Positions 26,273 through 35,492 of a DNA stretch of 64,000 nt are shown here, piece after piece. The first letter of the stretch is position 1. Each line of letters opens with the position of its first letter. The notes under the pieces are model-generated. The model saw nothing but the letters and a program-made list of their open reading frames with translations. It did not search any database and was not told the DNA's origin. Position numbers and translations under genes: made by a program. The DNA lies in assembly GCA_052144935.1 (NCBI GenBank), contig JBKQPR010000315.1, positions 1 through 64,000 of the forward strand, written 5' to 3'. The DNA is from JOPF133 sp052144935 (lineage in GTDB: Bacteria; Acidobacteriota; Terriglobia; Bryobacterales; Bryobacteraceae).

Positions 26273-26818
26273 GGGCGCTCGGGGCCAAGGCTGTTGCGAC
26301 GTTATCAAGCCAAGCCGGGGGTGGCCGTTCAGGCAGAGTTCAGTTTCGACAGGGGGCCCTCACTTTCCGAACGCCCGGCCTGCCGCGCCGGGCGTTCGGC
26401 GTCTCTATGCGGTAGGCTGGCGCAATCGTGCGGCACGCGATCGCCGCTTCTCCGCCTACAGATCCAACGTTACTCCCATAGGCCGAGCCCGACGGATTAT
26501 TTAAAAACTTTCAGAACATACTCTGCCCGCCGCTGGGATCCGCAATCGGCAGACGACGGTCCGCGCGCTCCTGCACTTGCGGGCGGGGAGCCGCACTCAA
26601 AGCAAAGGCGTCAGCCTGCCCTCTTTGCGGCGGGAAGCGCCAAACGTCACTCGGCCCAAGAGCGTAACGCGGGGTTTCGCTGTAGGAAAGCTGCCGTAGT
26701 TTCCGAGTACGCCGTCGCTCGGCCAGGACAACCAGTGTTTTGCAAGTCGTTTCAATTCTCCGCTTTGTTTTCGGAGCGGTTGATGTGAGAACATAGGACG
26801 GCTAACGGAGCGCACCTC
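26273..26818. other. intergenic, 546 bp, with terminator-like hairpin
   Basis: No gene is supported. It holds the strong hairpin at 26368-26398 and an AT-richer segment around 26495-26525 (GATTATTTAAAAACTTTC). Confidence 0.5.
26368..26398. terminator. 12-bp perfect stem, 7-nt loop
   Basis: CGAACGCCCGGC (26368-26379) pairs perfectly with GCCGGGCGTTCG (26387-26398) around a 7-nt loop. It lies about 100 bp past the propeller gene's stop. There is no T-run, so it could equally be a REP-type palindrome. Confidence 0.5.
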
Positions 26819-28063
26819 ATGCCGGTGGATCTCTTGCGTCAAACCGTGATCCGGTGGAACGACCCGGATCCTCAATATGTGCCATTGCTCCGCGAGGGTG
26901 GCATCACGGCGGTTCTGACCTCTCCGAACGAGGGCTTCGAGAAGGCCTGCGCGGCGGCGCGTATTCAGGTGGCCCATCAGACCGAGGTGCAGTTTGTGGG
27001 CCTCGGGGACGCCGCGAAGGCAGAGTCCGGCGGGGCCGTGGTCTTTCAGGCGGGCATGTGGCCGGGGGTGCATATGCAGGATCCGACGGTGGCCTCCGCT
27101 ACGCGCGGCGTGTGGATCGATCAGAACTGCTACCTGGTCGAATGCCTGCGGGCGTTGTATCCGAAGGCGCCGCCGGTGCTGGGGTACCTGCCTAACAAGG
27201 AAGCCGGCGTGCCCCCGGAGCGGTCGGTGCCGTTCTCCACTCTGGAACTGGCGCTGGCCGAAGCGTGGATGCCCGGCGGCAATTTCGTCATGGCGCTGGA
27301 GGCGCGGTTTCGGGAGGGGCTGTTGAAGGGCGCAGCGGATGCCTTGGCGGCATGGCGCAGTATAGGACGTACAGCGGGCTGGCTGCGGGAGAACGCCGCG
27401 GTGTTCGGCCAGCCGATGCAGAGCAATATCACAGTGCTGGTGGAGAATACGGACGCCAGCCTGGAGATCGCCAACCTGGCCTACCGGCAGAACGTCTCCC
27501 CCGCACTGCGGGCGGCGGCCAACCCGCCGGCGCCCGACCCGGCGCGCTGCCTGGAGCTGGTGGCGGTGGGGATTGGAACACCCGCGGCGGACGTGCGGCG
27601 CCGCATCCTGGCAAATGCGGAGGCGGGGACGACGCTGGTGGTGGACGCGCCGGGCGGCCAGGCCTGGTGGCGTACGGCGGGCTTGAAGCATCTGCGCGAA
27701 GATCCCGACCGCGAGTACTATTCGCTCGGCAAAGGGCAGGTGGTGGCTTATAAGGATCCGGTGGTGGATCCGTCCGACCTGGCTCTCGACATGATCGATT
27801 ACGTGACTCAGAGCCGGCGGGCGGCGCGCGTCTTCAACTGCAACGCCGCGGTGGTGATGGCCGGCCCGGCAGTGCTGTACATCGTCAACTACGGGCGGCC
27901 CCAGGACCTGCCGGTGCTGGCCCGCATTCAAGGCAGCTTTACGAAGGCCATGCTGCTGCGGCCGGAAGCCGCGCCGCAAGCGGTGAAGGTATCCCGGCGG
28001 GGCACCAGTTCCGAGGCTACCCTTCCCCAACTGGAGCGTGCAGCCGCCGTGATTTTCGGGTAA
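26819..28063 (+). CDS. hypothetical protein, 414 aa
   Basis: Unrecognised. It has no signal peptide or TM helix. It looks like an alpha/beta protein, with hydrophobic strands such as GITAVLTSP, SNITVLVENTD and GTTLVVDAPGG and a C-terminal part rich in short strands (ARVFNCNAAVVMAGPAVLYIVNYG). The segment order (barrel-like N-terminal half, Rossmann-like middle, beta C-terminal part) loosely recalls the accessory domains of large glycoside hydrolases, but no catalytic motif can be named. GGAGCG lies 6-11 nt upstream of ATG 26819. The next gene starts 28 bp after its stop, so the two are probably one operon. Confidence 0.7.
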   Translation: MPVDLLRQTVIRWNDPDPQYVPLLREGGITAVLTSPNEGFEKACAAARIQVAHQTEVQFVGLGDAAKAESGGAVVFQAGMWPGVHMQDPTVASATRGVWIDQNCYLVECLRALYPKAPPVLGYLPNKEAGVPPERSVPFSTLELALAEAWMPGGNFVMALEARFREGLLKGAADALAAWRSIGRTAGWLRENAAVFGQPMQSNITVLVENTDASLEIANLAYRQNVSPALRAAANPPAPDPARCLELVAVGIGTPAADVRRRILANAEAGTTLVVDAPGGQAWWRTAGLKHLREDPDREYYSLGKGQVVAYKDPVVDPSDLALDMIDYVTQSRRAARVFNCNAAVVMAGPAVLYIVNYGRPQDLPVLARIQGSFTKAMLLRPEAAPQAVKVSRRGTSSEATLPQLERAAAVIFG

Positions 28064-28091
28064 GATCGGCATTAGTGTAAGGAGAGAGTCC

Positions 28092-29381
28092 ATGCTCAAC
28101 CGGAGAGATTTTCTGCGCTATGGCGCTTTGGCTGCGTGCGGGACGGTTCCCGGGCTGAGACTGGCGCGAGCCGCGCCGGTGAGCCACGCCTATTTCGGAC
28201 TGCATCCCCTGATCGAGCAGAACCCCAAGGCGGTTTTCATCCGGCGAACCAACGTCGCGAACAAGATGGACGGGCCGGCCAAACTCCGCGAGGGACTCAA
28301 CCTGTCCCGGCAGATTTTCGTGCCGATGGACAAGCCCGGCATGCCGCTCACTCACAGGATCGTGCTGAAGCCGAACGCCACGGGTGTCTACGACCGCCAG
28401 CGCGCGGCGGCTGATAACTGGGGCGTGGGCACAGACCCGCAGTTCTACGAGGGCATGGTCACAGGGTTGCAGGAACTGGGCCTCAAGCGGTTTCATTTCG
28501 TCGAGTCGACGGGCTACGACACCTGGGAGATTCGCGGCTTCAACGATGTCAACCAACGGCTGGGCGTAGACATCGGCGAGCCTCTGCGGCGGCCCAAGCA
28601 CCTGCGCGACGGCTACGGCACCAATTGGGCCAAGGTGCCTGACGGCGTGGTGTTCAAGCGCATTCCGCACTACGCGCCGGTGGGCGAGCCGGACACCTGG
28701 ATTCTGGACATCGCTAAGTGGAAGGCGCACGCCATGTGCCTCACGCAGTCGGTCAAGAATATGCAGGGCCTGGTGGTGCACCCGTTTACACAATTCTGTG
28801 GCGGCTGGCGGAGTATCCAGGCCGACCCGGTGGTGACGGCCGATGTGAACCCGCGCGTCGAGCCCCTGATGAACGACTTTTTCGACCGGCACGTGAAGGC
28901 GAATTTCACGCGGTACGACACCATGGATGCCACCCACAACGGCCGGCTGCTGAGCCCCATCGACCAGGAGATCTGGGCCCACAAGACTTGTGACAACCTG
29001 AGCACGGTGTGGCCGGGGCTGGCGATGATCGAGGCCATTTTCGGACGCGACGGCGACGGCTTCAACATCGGCGAGGACCATATGGCCAACCTCGTAATGT
29101 TCGGCAAACACCCCTTTCTGCTGGATGTCGTCGGGCTGTATCTGGGCGGGCACGAGCCGGGGAATGTGCATCTGTATCGCATCGCCAAGGAGCGCGGCTT
29201 GACCACCACCTTCAATCCCTGGGAGATCCAGATCCTCGAGTGGACGGACCAGGGCCCCGTGGAACGGAAGCTGAGCGACTTTCCGCGGACGGAGCTCAAG
29301 ACCATCTATCTGACGCGCAAGGGCGAATCGGCTCTGCACCTGGTGAATGAGCCGTTCGACTACGACAAACACAAGGTCTGA
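28092..29381 (+). CDS. Tat-exported DUF362-like protein
   Basis: A 429-aa protein with twin-arginine leader (NRRDFLRYGALAACG). The body resembles DUF362-type proteins: conserved KPNATGVYD, a Rossmann-like LGLKRFHFVESTGY, and WILDIAKWKAHAMCLTQSVKNMQGL, which is the family's K-x-H and N-x-G stretch. There is no Fe-S cluster motif. Start ATG 28092 has GGAGAGAG upstream. It follows the 414-aa unknown gene, and the two likely act together. The function is not established. Confidence 0.72.
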   Translation: MLNRRDFLRYGALAACGTVPGLRLARAAPVSHAYFGLHPLIEQNPKAVFIRRTNVANKMDGPAKLREGLNLSRQIFVPMDKPGMPLTHRIVLKPNATGVYDRQRAAADNWGVGTDPQFYEGMVTGLQELGLKRFHFVESTGYDTWEIRGFNDVNQRLGVDIGEPLRRPKHLRDGYGTNWAKVPDGVVFKRIPHYAPVGEPDTWILDIAKWKAHAMCLTQSVKNMQGLVVHPFTQFCGGWRSIQADPVVTADVNPRVEPLMNDFFDRHVKANFTRYDTMDATHNGRLLSPIDQEIWAHKTCDNLSTVWPGLAMIEAIFGRDGDGFNIGEDHMANLVMFGKHPFLLDVVGLYLGGHEPGNVHLYRIAKERGLTTTFNPWEIQILEWTDQGPVERKLSDFPRTELKTIYLTRKGESALHLVNEPFDYDKHKV

Positions 29382-29679
29382 CGGATCCCGGCTGCGCCAC
29401 ACTCGAGGCGTAGGTGTGGCCCTGCATCCATGGGAACGATCGAGCAGGCCGACCACCGGGGAGTGCGTGTTCGTACTTGCGGATCTGCGGCACGACTCGC
29501 CCTTATGGTCGCCGGCGCTGCGAGTGGGGGCGACCTTTCAGCGGCCAGCCGCGTCCGGGACCTTCACACTATAGGTGTCAACGCCAAATAGAAATGTCCG
29601 GGTCCCTTACACTATGGGTGGCGCCGGTCGATTCCATTGGATAAACTAGCTGCAACCCGGTACCAAGGAGCGGAACTCA
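29382..29679. other. intergenic with possible insertion-element remnant
   Basis: No gene. Two imperfect direct copies of GGGWCC-T-CACTAT-GG lie at about 29554-29578 and 29603-29625, around a TGTCAACGCCAAATAGAAATG block that resembles an insertion-sequence terminus. No transposase is present. Confidence 0.35.
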
Positions 29680-30951
29680 ATGACCTTTGCGCGATTTTGG
29701 CCCGCGTTGCTCTTCGCGGGCATGGCTTGTGCCCAGACCGACTACGACCTGCTGATCAAAGGGGGGCACGTCATCGACGGCAAGAATCGTATCAGCGCCG
29801 TTCGCGATGTCGCCATCAAGGATGGCAAGATCGCCGCCGTCGCTGCCGGCATCGCACCCTCGCGGGCGGCCAAGACCGTCGATGCCGCCGGCCTGTACGT
29901 CACGCCAGGACTGGTCGACATCCACGTTCACGTGTACCCCGGCCTGACCAAGAACTCCTATGCCGCCGGTTCCTGGGGTCTCCAGCCGGACGGTTTCACC
30001 CTGCGGGTCGGCGTGACCACCGTGGCGGATGCCGGGTCGGCCGGATGGCGCACCTTCGAGGACTTCAAGACTCGCATCATCGACACTCAGAAGACCCGGG
30101 TTCTATCCTTCATCAACATCGTGGGCGCGGGAATGGGGTCGGGACAGATCGAGCAGAACCTGCAGGACATGGAGGTCCAGCCCACGGCCGACATGGCCCT
30201 GAAGTACAAGGGCGTCATTGTGGGAATCAAGAGCGCGCACTTCAACGGCCCGGAGTGGACTCCGTATATCAATGCCGAGGAGGTCGGAAAGATCGCCCAC
30301 ATTCCGGTGATGGTGGACTTCGGCGGCAACGTCCGCGCGGGGCGCACCCTGTACGATTTGCTGAACAAGTACTTCCGTCCGGGCGACATCTATACCCACA
30401 TGTACGGCGGCCACCGCGGCGAGCAGGATCCCGAGACCAAGGGTCCGAGCAAGGCCATGATCGACGGCCGCCAACGCGGGGTCATCTTCGATGTGGGCCA
30501 TGGCGGAGCGAGTTTCCTGTGGAGCTGCGCGATTCCGCTGATGAAGGCGGGCTTCATCCCCGATTCGATCTCGACCGATCTGCATTACACCAGCATGAAC
30601 GCCGGCATGAAGGACATGCTCAACGTCATGGACAAGTTTCTGGCTATGGGCATGTCGCTCGATGAAGTGATTCTCCGCTCGACATGGAACCCGGCGAAGG
30701 AGATTCAGCACGAAGAACTGGGGAACTTTTCGGTAGGGTCGCCGGCGGACGTCGCGGTACTCCGGCTGGAGAAGGGTCAATTCGGATTCACGGACCAGAC
30801 GGGGGGCCGCTTGGACGGCGCCCAGAAACTGCTTTGCGAAATGACCCTGCGCGACGGCAGCGTAGTCTACGACCTGAACGGCATGACGGCCGTCCCATGG
30901 GACAAAGTGCCGCCGCGAGCCCCCGGCCGGGGGCAGGCAAACCCGAAATAG
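29680..30951 (+). CDS. secreted amidohydrolase/deacetylase-family metallohydrolase
   Basis: A 423-aa amidohydrolase with a signal peptide (about 1-18). The two-metal centre is shown by GLVDIHVHVYPG (HxH), the Lys position in KYKGVIVGIKSAH, THMYGG (His), VIFDVGHGG (His) and DSISTDLHYTS (metal Asp). The layout fits the dihydroorotase-like family of amidohydrolase/deacetylases found beside PLP enzymes of D-amino acid or amino-sugar acid breakdown. The RBS AAGGAG precedes ATG 29680. The next gene, 14 bp on, is a fold-III PLP enzyme, which supports a joint pathway acting on an N-acyl-D-amino acid or similar compound. Confidence 0.85.
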   Translation: MTFARFWPALLFAGMACAQTDYDLLIKGGHVIDGKNRISAVRDVAIKDGKIAAVAAGIAPSRAAKTVDAAGLYVTPGLVDIHVHVYPGLTKNSYAAGSWGLQPDGFTLRVGVTTVADAGSAGWRTFEDFKTRIIDTQKTRVLSFINIVGAGMGSGQIEQNLQDMEVQPTADMALKYKGVIVGIKSAHFNGPEWTPYINAEEVGKIAHIPVMVDFGGNVRAGRTLYDLLNKYFRPGDIYTHMYGGHRGEQDPETKGPSKAMIDGRQRGVIFDVGHGGASFLWSCAIPLMKAGFIPDSISTDLHYTSMNAGMKDMLNVMDKFLAMGMSLDEVILRSTWNPAKEIQHEELGNFSVGSPADVAVLRLEKGQFGFTDQTGGRLDGAQKLLCEMTLRDGSVVYDLNGMTAVPWDKVPPRAPGRGQANPK

Positions 30952-30965
30952 AACAGGAGGTTTTT

Positions 30966-32204
30966 GTGACATCACGTCGACAAGTACTGATGGGGGCCGC
31001 TGCCGGCCTCCTGGGCGCCGCTCGAATTCGGGCCGCCAAGACCGGCAGCCGCGCCTTCCCCTATGCGGAGTTCGAAGCCCGCATCGCTCGCCGCGACTTC
31101 CGCGATATCACCAAGGATGTGTTGCCCACTCCCTGCATGATCGTCGATCTGGATCTCTTCGAAAAGAACATCAAGACGATGGCCGTACATTGCAACGCGA
31201 CCGGCATCGAGGTCCGCCCTCACGTCAAGATTCACAAAAGCGTGGACGTCGCGAAGCGCCAGATCGCCGAGGGCGCGATTGGCCTGACGTGCGCCACCAT
31301 AGCGGAGGCGGAATTGATGTCGGGCTCCGGCATCCAGCACGTGCTTTGGACCAAACAACCTGCCAGCGTCAACAATATCTCGCGCGCCGTGCTCCTGTCC
31401 AAACGCGACCCCACCTTCATGTTTGTCGTGGATGACCCGCAGGTGGCCGCCTGGGTCGAGGACGCCGCGGCGGCTCAGAACGCCCGTCTCAAAATCGCCG
31501 TCTCGGTTTTTGCCGGCATGACGCGCCAGGGCATCGCCAACGGCCCGCCTGCCGTCGAACTGGCGCAGAAGGTGGCGGCTTCGAAACGCATGTCCTGCGA
31601 GGGCTTCATGGCGTACTCCGGCGGTGCGGCCCACACCAAGACCTGGGAAGCACGCCGCAAGAGATCGGCCGACGACCTGGCGGGCGTTCGCGAAACCGTC
31701 GAGTTGGCTCGCAAGTCCGGGTTGCCCGTCAACATCGTCAGCGGCGGCTCCACCGGCACTTACAATATTGACAAGGACAACGGTCTCACCGAACTCGAGG
31801 CCGGCTCCTACGTGTTCATGGATACCGCGTATTTCGGCATCGGCGGCAAAGACGACGAAACCGTCTACAACGACTTCAAGGGCGCTCTCACCATCCTCAC
31901 CACGGTCGATAGCAAGCGTCATCCTAACCAGGTGACGATCGACTACGGCAACAAAGCCATGAATCGGCCGACCGACCAGGTGAAGGGGATGCCCTGGCTT
32001 CAGGTGGGCAGTCAAGGCGCCGAGTACGGCACGCTGAAATGGACCGACGCCGATCGCGATCTCAAACTCGGCGATCGTGTCGAGATCTATTGCACGACGC
32101 TCGACATGAGCACCGCCGTATACGACCGTTACTACGTGGCGCGAGGCGATCAGATTGTCGATGTGTGGCCCATCATGGGGCGTGGCGGCGCGGCGCAACG
32201 GTAG
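30966..32204 (+). CDS. D-threonine aldolase/D-serine dehydratase-like PLP enzyme (fold type III)
   Basis: A 412-aa protein with a Tat-like leader (TSRRQVLMGAAAGLLG); GTG 30966 has AGGAGG 5 nt upstream. The alanine-racemase-like barrel has LPTPCMIVDLDLFEKNI and the PLP Lys in RPHVKIHKS. SGGSTGTY binds phosphate. The C-terminal beta domain reads TLDMSTAVYDRYYVARGD where relatives carry an H-x-C or H-x-D metal pair. Here the His position appears to be Thr while the Asp may be kept, so metal binding may be altered (alignment by eye). It shares an operon with the amidohydrolase. Confidence 0.85.
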   Translation: MTSRRQVLMGAAAGLLGAARIRAAKTGSRAFPYAEFEARIARRDFRDITKDVLPTPCMIVDLDLFEKNIKTMAVHCNATGIEVRPHVKIHKSVDVAKRQIAEGAIGLTCATIAEAELMSGSGIQHVLWTKQPASVNNISRAVLLSKRDPTFMFVVDDPQVAAWVEDAAAAQNARLKIAVSVFAGMTRQGIANGPPAVELAQKVAASKRMSCEGFMAYSGGAAHTKTWEARRKRSADDLAGVRETVELARKSGLPVNIVSGGSTGTYNIDKDNGLTELEAGSYVFMDTAYFGIGGKDDETVYNDFKGALTILTTVDSKRHPNQVTIDYGNKAMNRPTDQVKGMPWLQVGSQGAEYGTLKWTDADRDLKLGDRVEIYCTTLDMSTAVYDRYYVARGDQIVDVWPIMGRGGAAQR

Positions 32205-32208
32205 CGGT

Positions 32209-32580
32209 CTGAATCGACAAACCGGTTACGCCGGCAGCGCCGCCGCCCCTGCGGTAAACCAGCGCGCCGGCCCCGCCGAAATCCACGTCCACGCCGCCAT
32301 TCTCCGGCTGGTTGGCAACGTCATCGAGAACCGGGACGGCCGTCCCGCGAGTCTCCAGCCGGTCCACGTCAAAGGGGATCGCGAACAGCGTTCCCTTGTT
32401 GGTATAAAACCAAGTGGCCGCTGGGCAGATAGCGTCCGGAATAGCCCCCGCACCAGCGTCTTCCGTCGCCGATCGGCGGATGAGAAGACCTCGATGCTGT
32501 CGGTATTGGCGTCCCGCGTCCGTGGTCCGAAAACAAGACCGCTTTGCCAACCGGCACTTTTGATACATAGCATTTTGCGC
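32209..32580 (-). pseudogene. decayed fragment of a TolB/WD40-propeller kinase gene
   Basis: Different frames of the minus strand give successive pieces of the same kind of protein: TDSIEVFSSADRRRKTLVRG, then GYSGRYLPSGHLV, then TNKGTLFAIPFDVDRLETRG...VPVLDDVA and GALVYRRGGG. These match in style the extracytoplasmic propeller of Acidobacteria Ser/Thr kinases (YLPSGHLxYxxxGTLFAVPFD). At least two frameshifts and no start or kinase domain are present, so this is a relic. Confidence 0.65.
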
Positions 32581-33047
32581 TCAGGGCGGGCGAATCGCTT
32601 GCAGCGCGTCTGCCGATTGCAGCGCTTCCGCAAGCGCGTCTCGCTGGCCCTGGGGGCGGTTCTCTCTGGCCGGCTCGCTGTGCGAGCAGCAATGCCCCGC
32701 CCCGGGCGGGGCGCTGCGTACGCCGCACTCGTCAACCAGTGCCCGCTCGCCATAGAATGGGCGGCGAGCGAGGTAATCGGATACGGTATTTACGACCCGC
32801 CGCACAACCGCGGCGCCGTGTGCGCCGGCATCTCTCACGATACGCCGGCCTCGCCGCCCATTCCATCGCCATCGCGATCGCCCACTACCCTACCGGCGCC
32901 TCCAGATGGAATCCCCTCGATCATCGCAAGTGGAACTACACCAGTGCACCCAATCTGTAAAGTTAATTTTGAGTCGGCCCTAAGCGCACCCCTGATCCCG
33001 CGAGTCCCGCCAGTGGTAGTATTATGTCTCTAAGCGTCTGGTAGTAT
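32581..33047. other. gene-free interval
   Basis: No supported gene. It contains GC-rich self-complementary words (CCCCGCCCCGGGCGGGGC near 32695-32712) and, just before the next gene, the direct repeat TGGTAGTAT twice (about 33014 and 33039). TATTAT at 33020-33025 may serve as a -10 for ATG 33048. Confidence 0.4.
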
Positions 33048-34220
33048 ATGCGCCTCGCCGACCTGAAGGCCCGCCATCCCCACGAGATCTCGCAGGCGAT
33101 TTCCCTGAGCCGCCGGAACTTCCTCCGCACCGTGACCGGCGCCGCCTCGGCCGCCGCCTTCTTCGGCCCGGCGGCGTTGCGCGGCATGGCTGTCCCGAAG
33201 AACCGCAAAGCCGTTGTCGTCACCTTCGGAGGCGGCGCGCGCGACGACGAAACCTTCATGCCGGATGGCCAGGAAAACATCCCGCACCTCCTCAATGAAC
33301 TGATCCCCCAGGCCACCTTCCTGACCAACGTCGTCAACAAAGGCATCCTCGGCCATTACGTGGCCACTGCCAGCATCGTCACCGGCGTCTACGAAACTTT
33401 TAACAACTTCGCCGCCGTCTCCCCCAACAATCCCACCGTCTTCGAGTACTTCCGCAAAGACTTGAAACGCCCCGCTACCGACGCCTGGGTGGTCGCGCCC
33501 AGCAATGGATTCGCGCGCATCGGCGAAAGCGCCCACAAGCTCTACGGCGCCGGGCTCGGGGCGGGCGTAATCCTTCCGAAGCGGCTGCTCTCCGCCGCGC
33601 TCTCGTCGGCCTCCGACGGCGCCCGCTATCAGCACCTCCTCCGCGACAACTACGAAACACCGCTCTACGCGCCCACGCTCGCCGGCCGCCAGATCGAGCT
33701 GGACCAGATGGCCGAAGTGCTGAAGCTCTCCGTCGACGACTTCGCCGCCCACGCCCGCAATCTCGTCAGCCCCGACGAACTCTCCGTGTACATCGCCAAG
33801 CAGCTCATGCGCCAGCTCTCCCCCAGCCTTCTATGGGTCACCCTGCACGACATCGACATCGCCCACTCCGGCACTTTCTCCCTCTACCTCGACGGCATCA
33901 AACGCTCCGACCGCCTGTGCGCCGAACTCTGGCAGACCATCCAGAAGGATCCCGAATACGCCAACAAGACCACCATGTTCATCCTGCCGGATTTCGGCCG
34001 CGATTCCGACATCGATTCCGGCGGCAACGGCTTCCAGCATCACCGCACCGGCGACGCTCTTTCGCGCACCACATGGATGATGGTCCTCGGTCCGGGCGTC
34101 AAACAGAACGTGGTCGTCGATCGCCCCGTCGAGTCGACCGACCTCATACCGACCCTGGGCGCGTACTTCGGCTTCGACGCGCGTCTCTCCACGGGCAAGC
34201 GCATCGCGGAGGTGGCCTGA
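33048..34220 (+). CDS. Tat-exported alkaline-phosphatase-superfamily/DUF1501-like protein
   Basis: A 390-aa protein with a twin-arginine leader preceded by an extended N-terminus (SLSRRNFLRTVTGAASAAAFF, about 19-39). The fold resembles alkaline phosphatase/sulfatase-type proteins: KAVVVTFGGGARDDE, LTNVVNKG, SIVTGVYE, then a C-terminal MFILPDFGRDSD and a His pair in NGFQHHRTG with VESTDLIPTLGAYFG. These are the positions of the metal Asp/His ligands in that superfamily. The nucleophile Ser/Thr is not clear. It forms an operon with the next gene, 3 bp downstream. The substrate is unknown. Confidence 0.7.
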   Translation: MRLADLKARHPHEISQAISLSRRNFLRTVTGAASAAAFFGPAALRGMAVPKNRKAVVVTFGGGARDDETFMPDGQENIPHLLNELIPQATFLTNVVNKGILGHYVATASIVTGVYETFNNFAAVSPNNPTVFEYFRKDLKRPATDAWVVAPSNGFARIGESAHKLYGAGLGAGVILPKRLLSAALSSASDGARYQHLLRDNYETPLYAPTLAGRQIELDQMAEVLKLSVDDFAAHARNLVSPDELSVYIAKQLMRQLSPSLLWVTLHDIDIAHSGTFSLYLDGIKRSDRLCAELWQTIQKDPEYANKTTMFILPDFGRDSDIDSGGNGFQHHRTGDALSRTTWMMVLGPGVKQNVVVDRPVESTDLIPTLGAYFGFDARLSTGKRIAEVA

Positions 34221-34223
34221 GCC

Positions 34224-35429
34224 ATGCTCCCGGATCAATTGACCCCCGGCAGTTTCACCGGATACCCTTCCGAGGCGCGGCAACTGGCGATCCGGCAGAT
34301 CGCGCTTCTGCGGCGTCTGCCACTGGCATTTCTCCCGTTGCTGCTGCGCGAGCTGATCGTCTACGACTGGAAATTCCCGTCCGAACGGGCCGACCTCGGC
34401 CGGCAGTTCACCTATCTCGGGACCCTGGAAGCCGGTCCGTTCGAGACCGCCATGTCCGCCTTCGCGCGGCTCCAGCTCGCGCGCGAACTGGAGCAGACCG
34501 ATTGGGTGAACTCCCCAGCCATCTTCTCGGAACAGCTCTCCGCGCACCTGTGGGCCACGCATCAGATCGACGCCTTCCGCGCCGCCGCGGTCGATTACGT
34601 GCAGAAGGCCACGGCTTCGGCGCCCGATCCGGCGCTGCCCACGCACCGGCTGGGCCTCGCGATCATCGGGCAGGGAGTCGCGAACAACGACTACCGCCTC
34701 TTCCGAAAGCTCCGTCCGCAGGGCGTCTACTTCACTCAGGTCAAACACGCCGGCGGCGTCGAGGTCCTGCTGGAGGCCGCGCGGTCGCGTGCCCAAGCGC
34801 ATCCCGTCCCCTACGGCCATTGGTATATCGATGGCGGCGCCTCGCTCGCCGTCCCCGCAAGCATCACGCGAATCTCCTACGACGCCCTCTCGGCGCCGCG
34901 CGCCACGCTGCAGAACCGCATGCAGAAGACCTACGAGGCGGCGGTCTTCGATCCGGAGGCCTTCCGCACCATGCTGGCGCAAATCAAGCCCGAAGAAGCC
35001 GGCCTCAATTCGGGCGGAGACCCGGTGCTCAACCGCTTCCAGCTCAGCCTGCTGACGGAAGGTTCGGGAACCCAGGTCTTTTCGACGACCTTCGTGCAGT
35101 GGGCCGCGCGGGAAGCGCTCCGCCGCGCCCAACCCCTGACGCTGGTCACTCGCTTCGCCCCGCGCCAGCGCGAGAAACAAATGAACGAACTCCTCGCCGA
35201 GCATCAACGCACGCCGGAGCTCGACCCACAGGGTTCCCTGATCGATGCCGATATGGGCGCGTATTATACCTGGCTCAATCAACAGCGTCTTTCCGGGGAT
35301 GACCAGTCGGCGTTTCTCGCGTGGTTCGAAGATCACGGCGAAGCCGTTGCCATAGCGCCCGCGCTAGAGCGAGCGAAGCGTTCGGACACGCCGATTGACT
35401 TAGCCGACCTTATCGCGCGGATTGCCTGA
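34224..35429 (+). CDS. hypothetical protein, 401 aa, partner of the DUF1501-like protein
   Basis: Unrecognised. It is mostly helical with no signal peptide, so probably cytoplasmic or dependent on a partner for export. Features: a Leu-rich N-terminal segment (RRLPLAFLPLLLRELIV), a middle alpha/beta part (RLGLAIIGQG, PYGHWYIDGGA) and a charged C-terminus. It starts 3 bp after the upstream stop, so the two are translated together. The tight pairing is the main clue to a joint role. Confidence 0.75.
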   Translation: MLPDQLTPGSFTGYPSEARQLAIRQIALLRRLPLAFLPLLLRELIVYDWKFPSERADLGRQFTYLGTLEAGPFETAMSAFARLQLARELEQTDWVNSPAIFSEQLSAHLWATHQIDAFRAAAVDYVQKATASAPDPALPTHRLGLAIIGQGVANNDYRLFRKLRPQGVYFTQVKHAGGVEVLLEAARSRAQAHPVPYGHWYIDGGASLAVPASITRISYDALSAPRATLQNRMQKTYEAAVFDPEAFRTMLAQIKPEEAGLNSGGDPVLNRFQLSLLTEGSGTQVFSTTFVQWAAREALRRAQPLTLVTRFAPRQREKQMNELLAEHQRTPELDPQGSLIDADMGAYYTWLNQQRLSGDDQSAFLAWFEDHGEAVAIAPALERAKRSDTPIDLADLIARIA

Positions 35430-35492
35430 GCGTGGACTAATGTCCGGTTGATTTGCCCAGGGCTGGTACCATGAGGACGAGGGAGACCCCTT

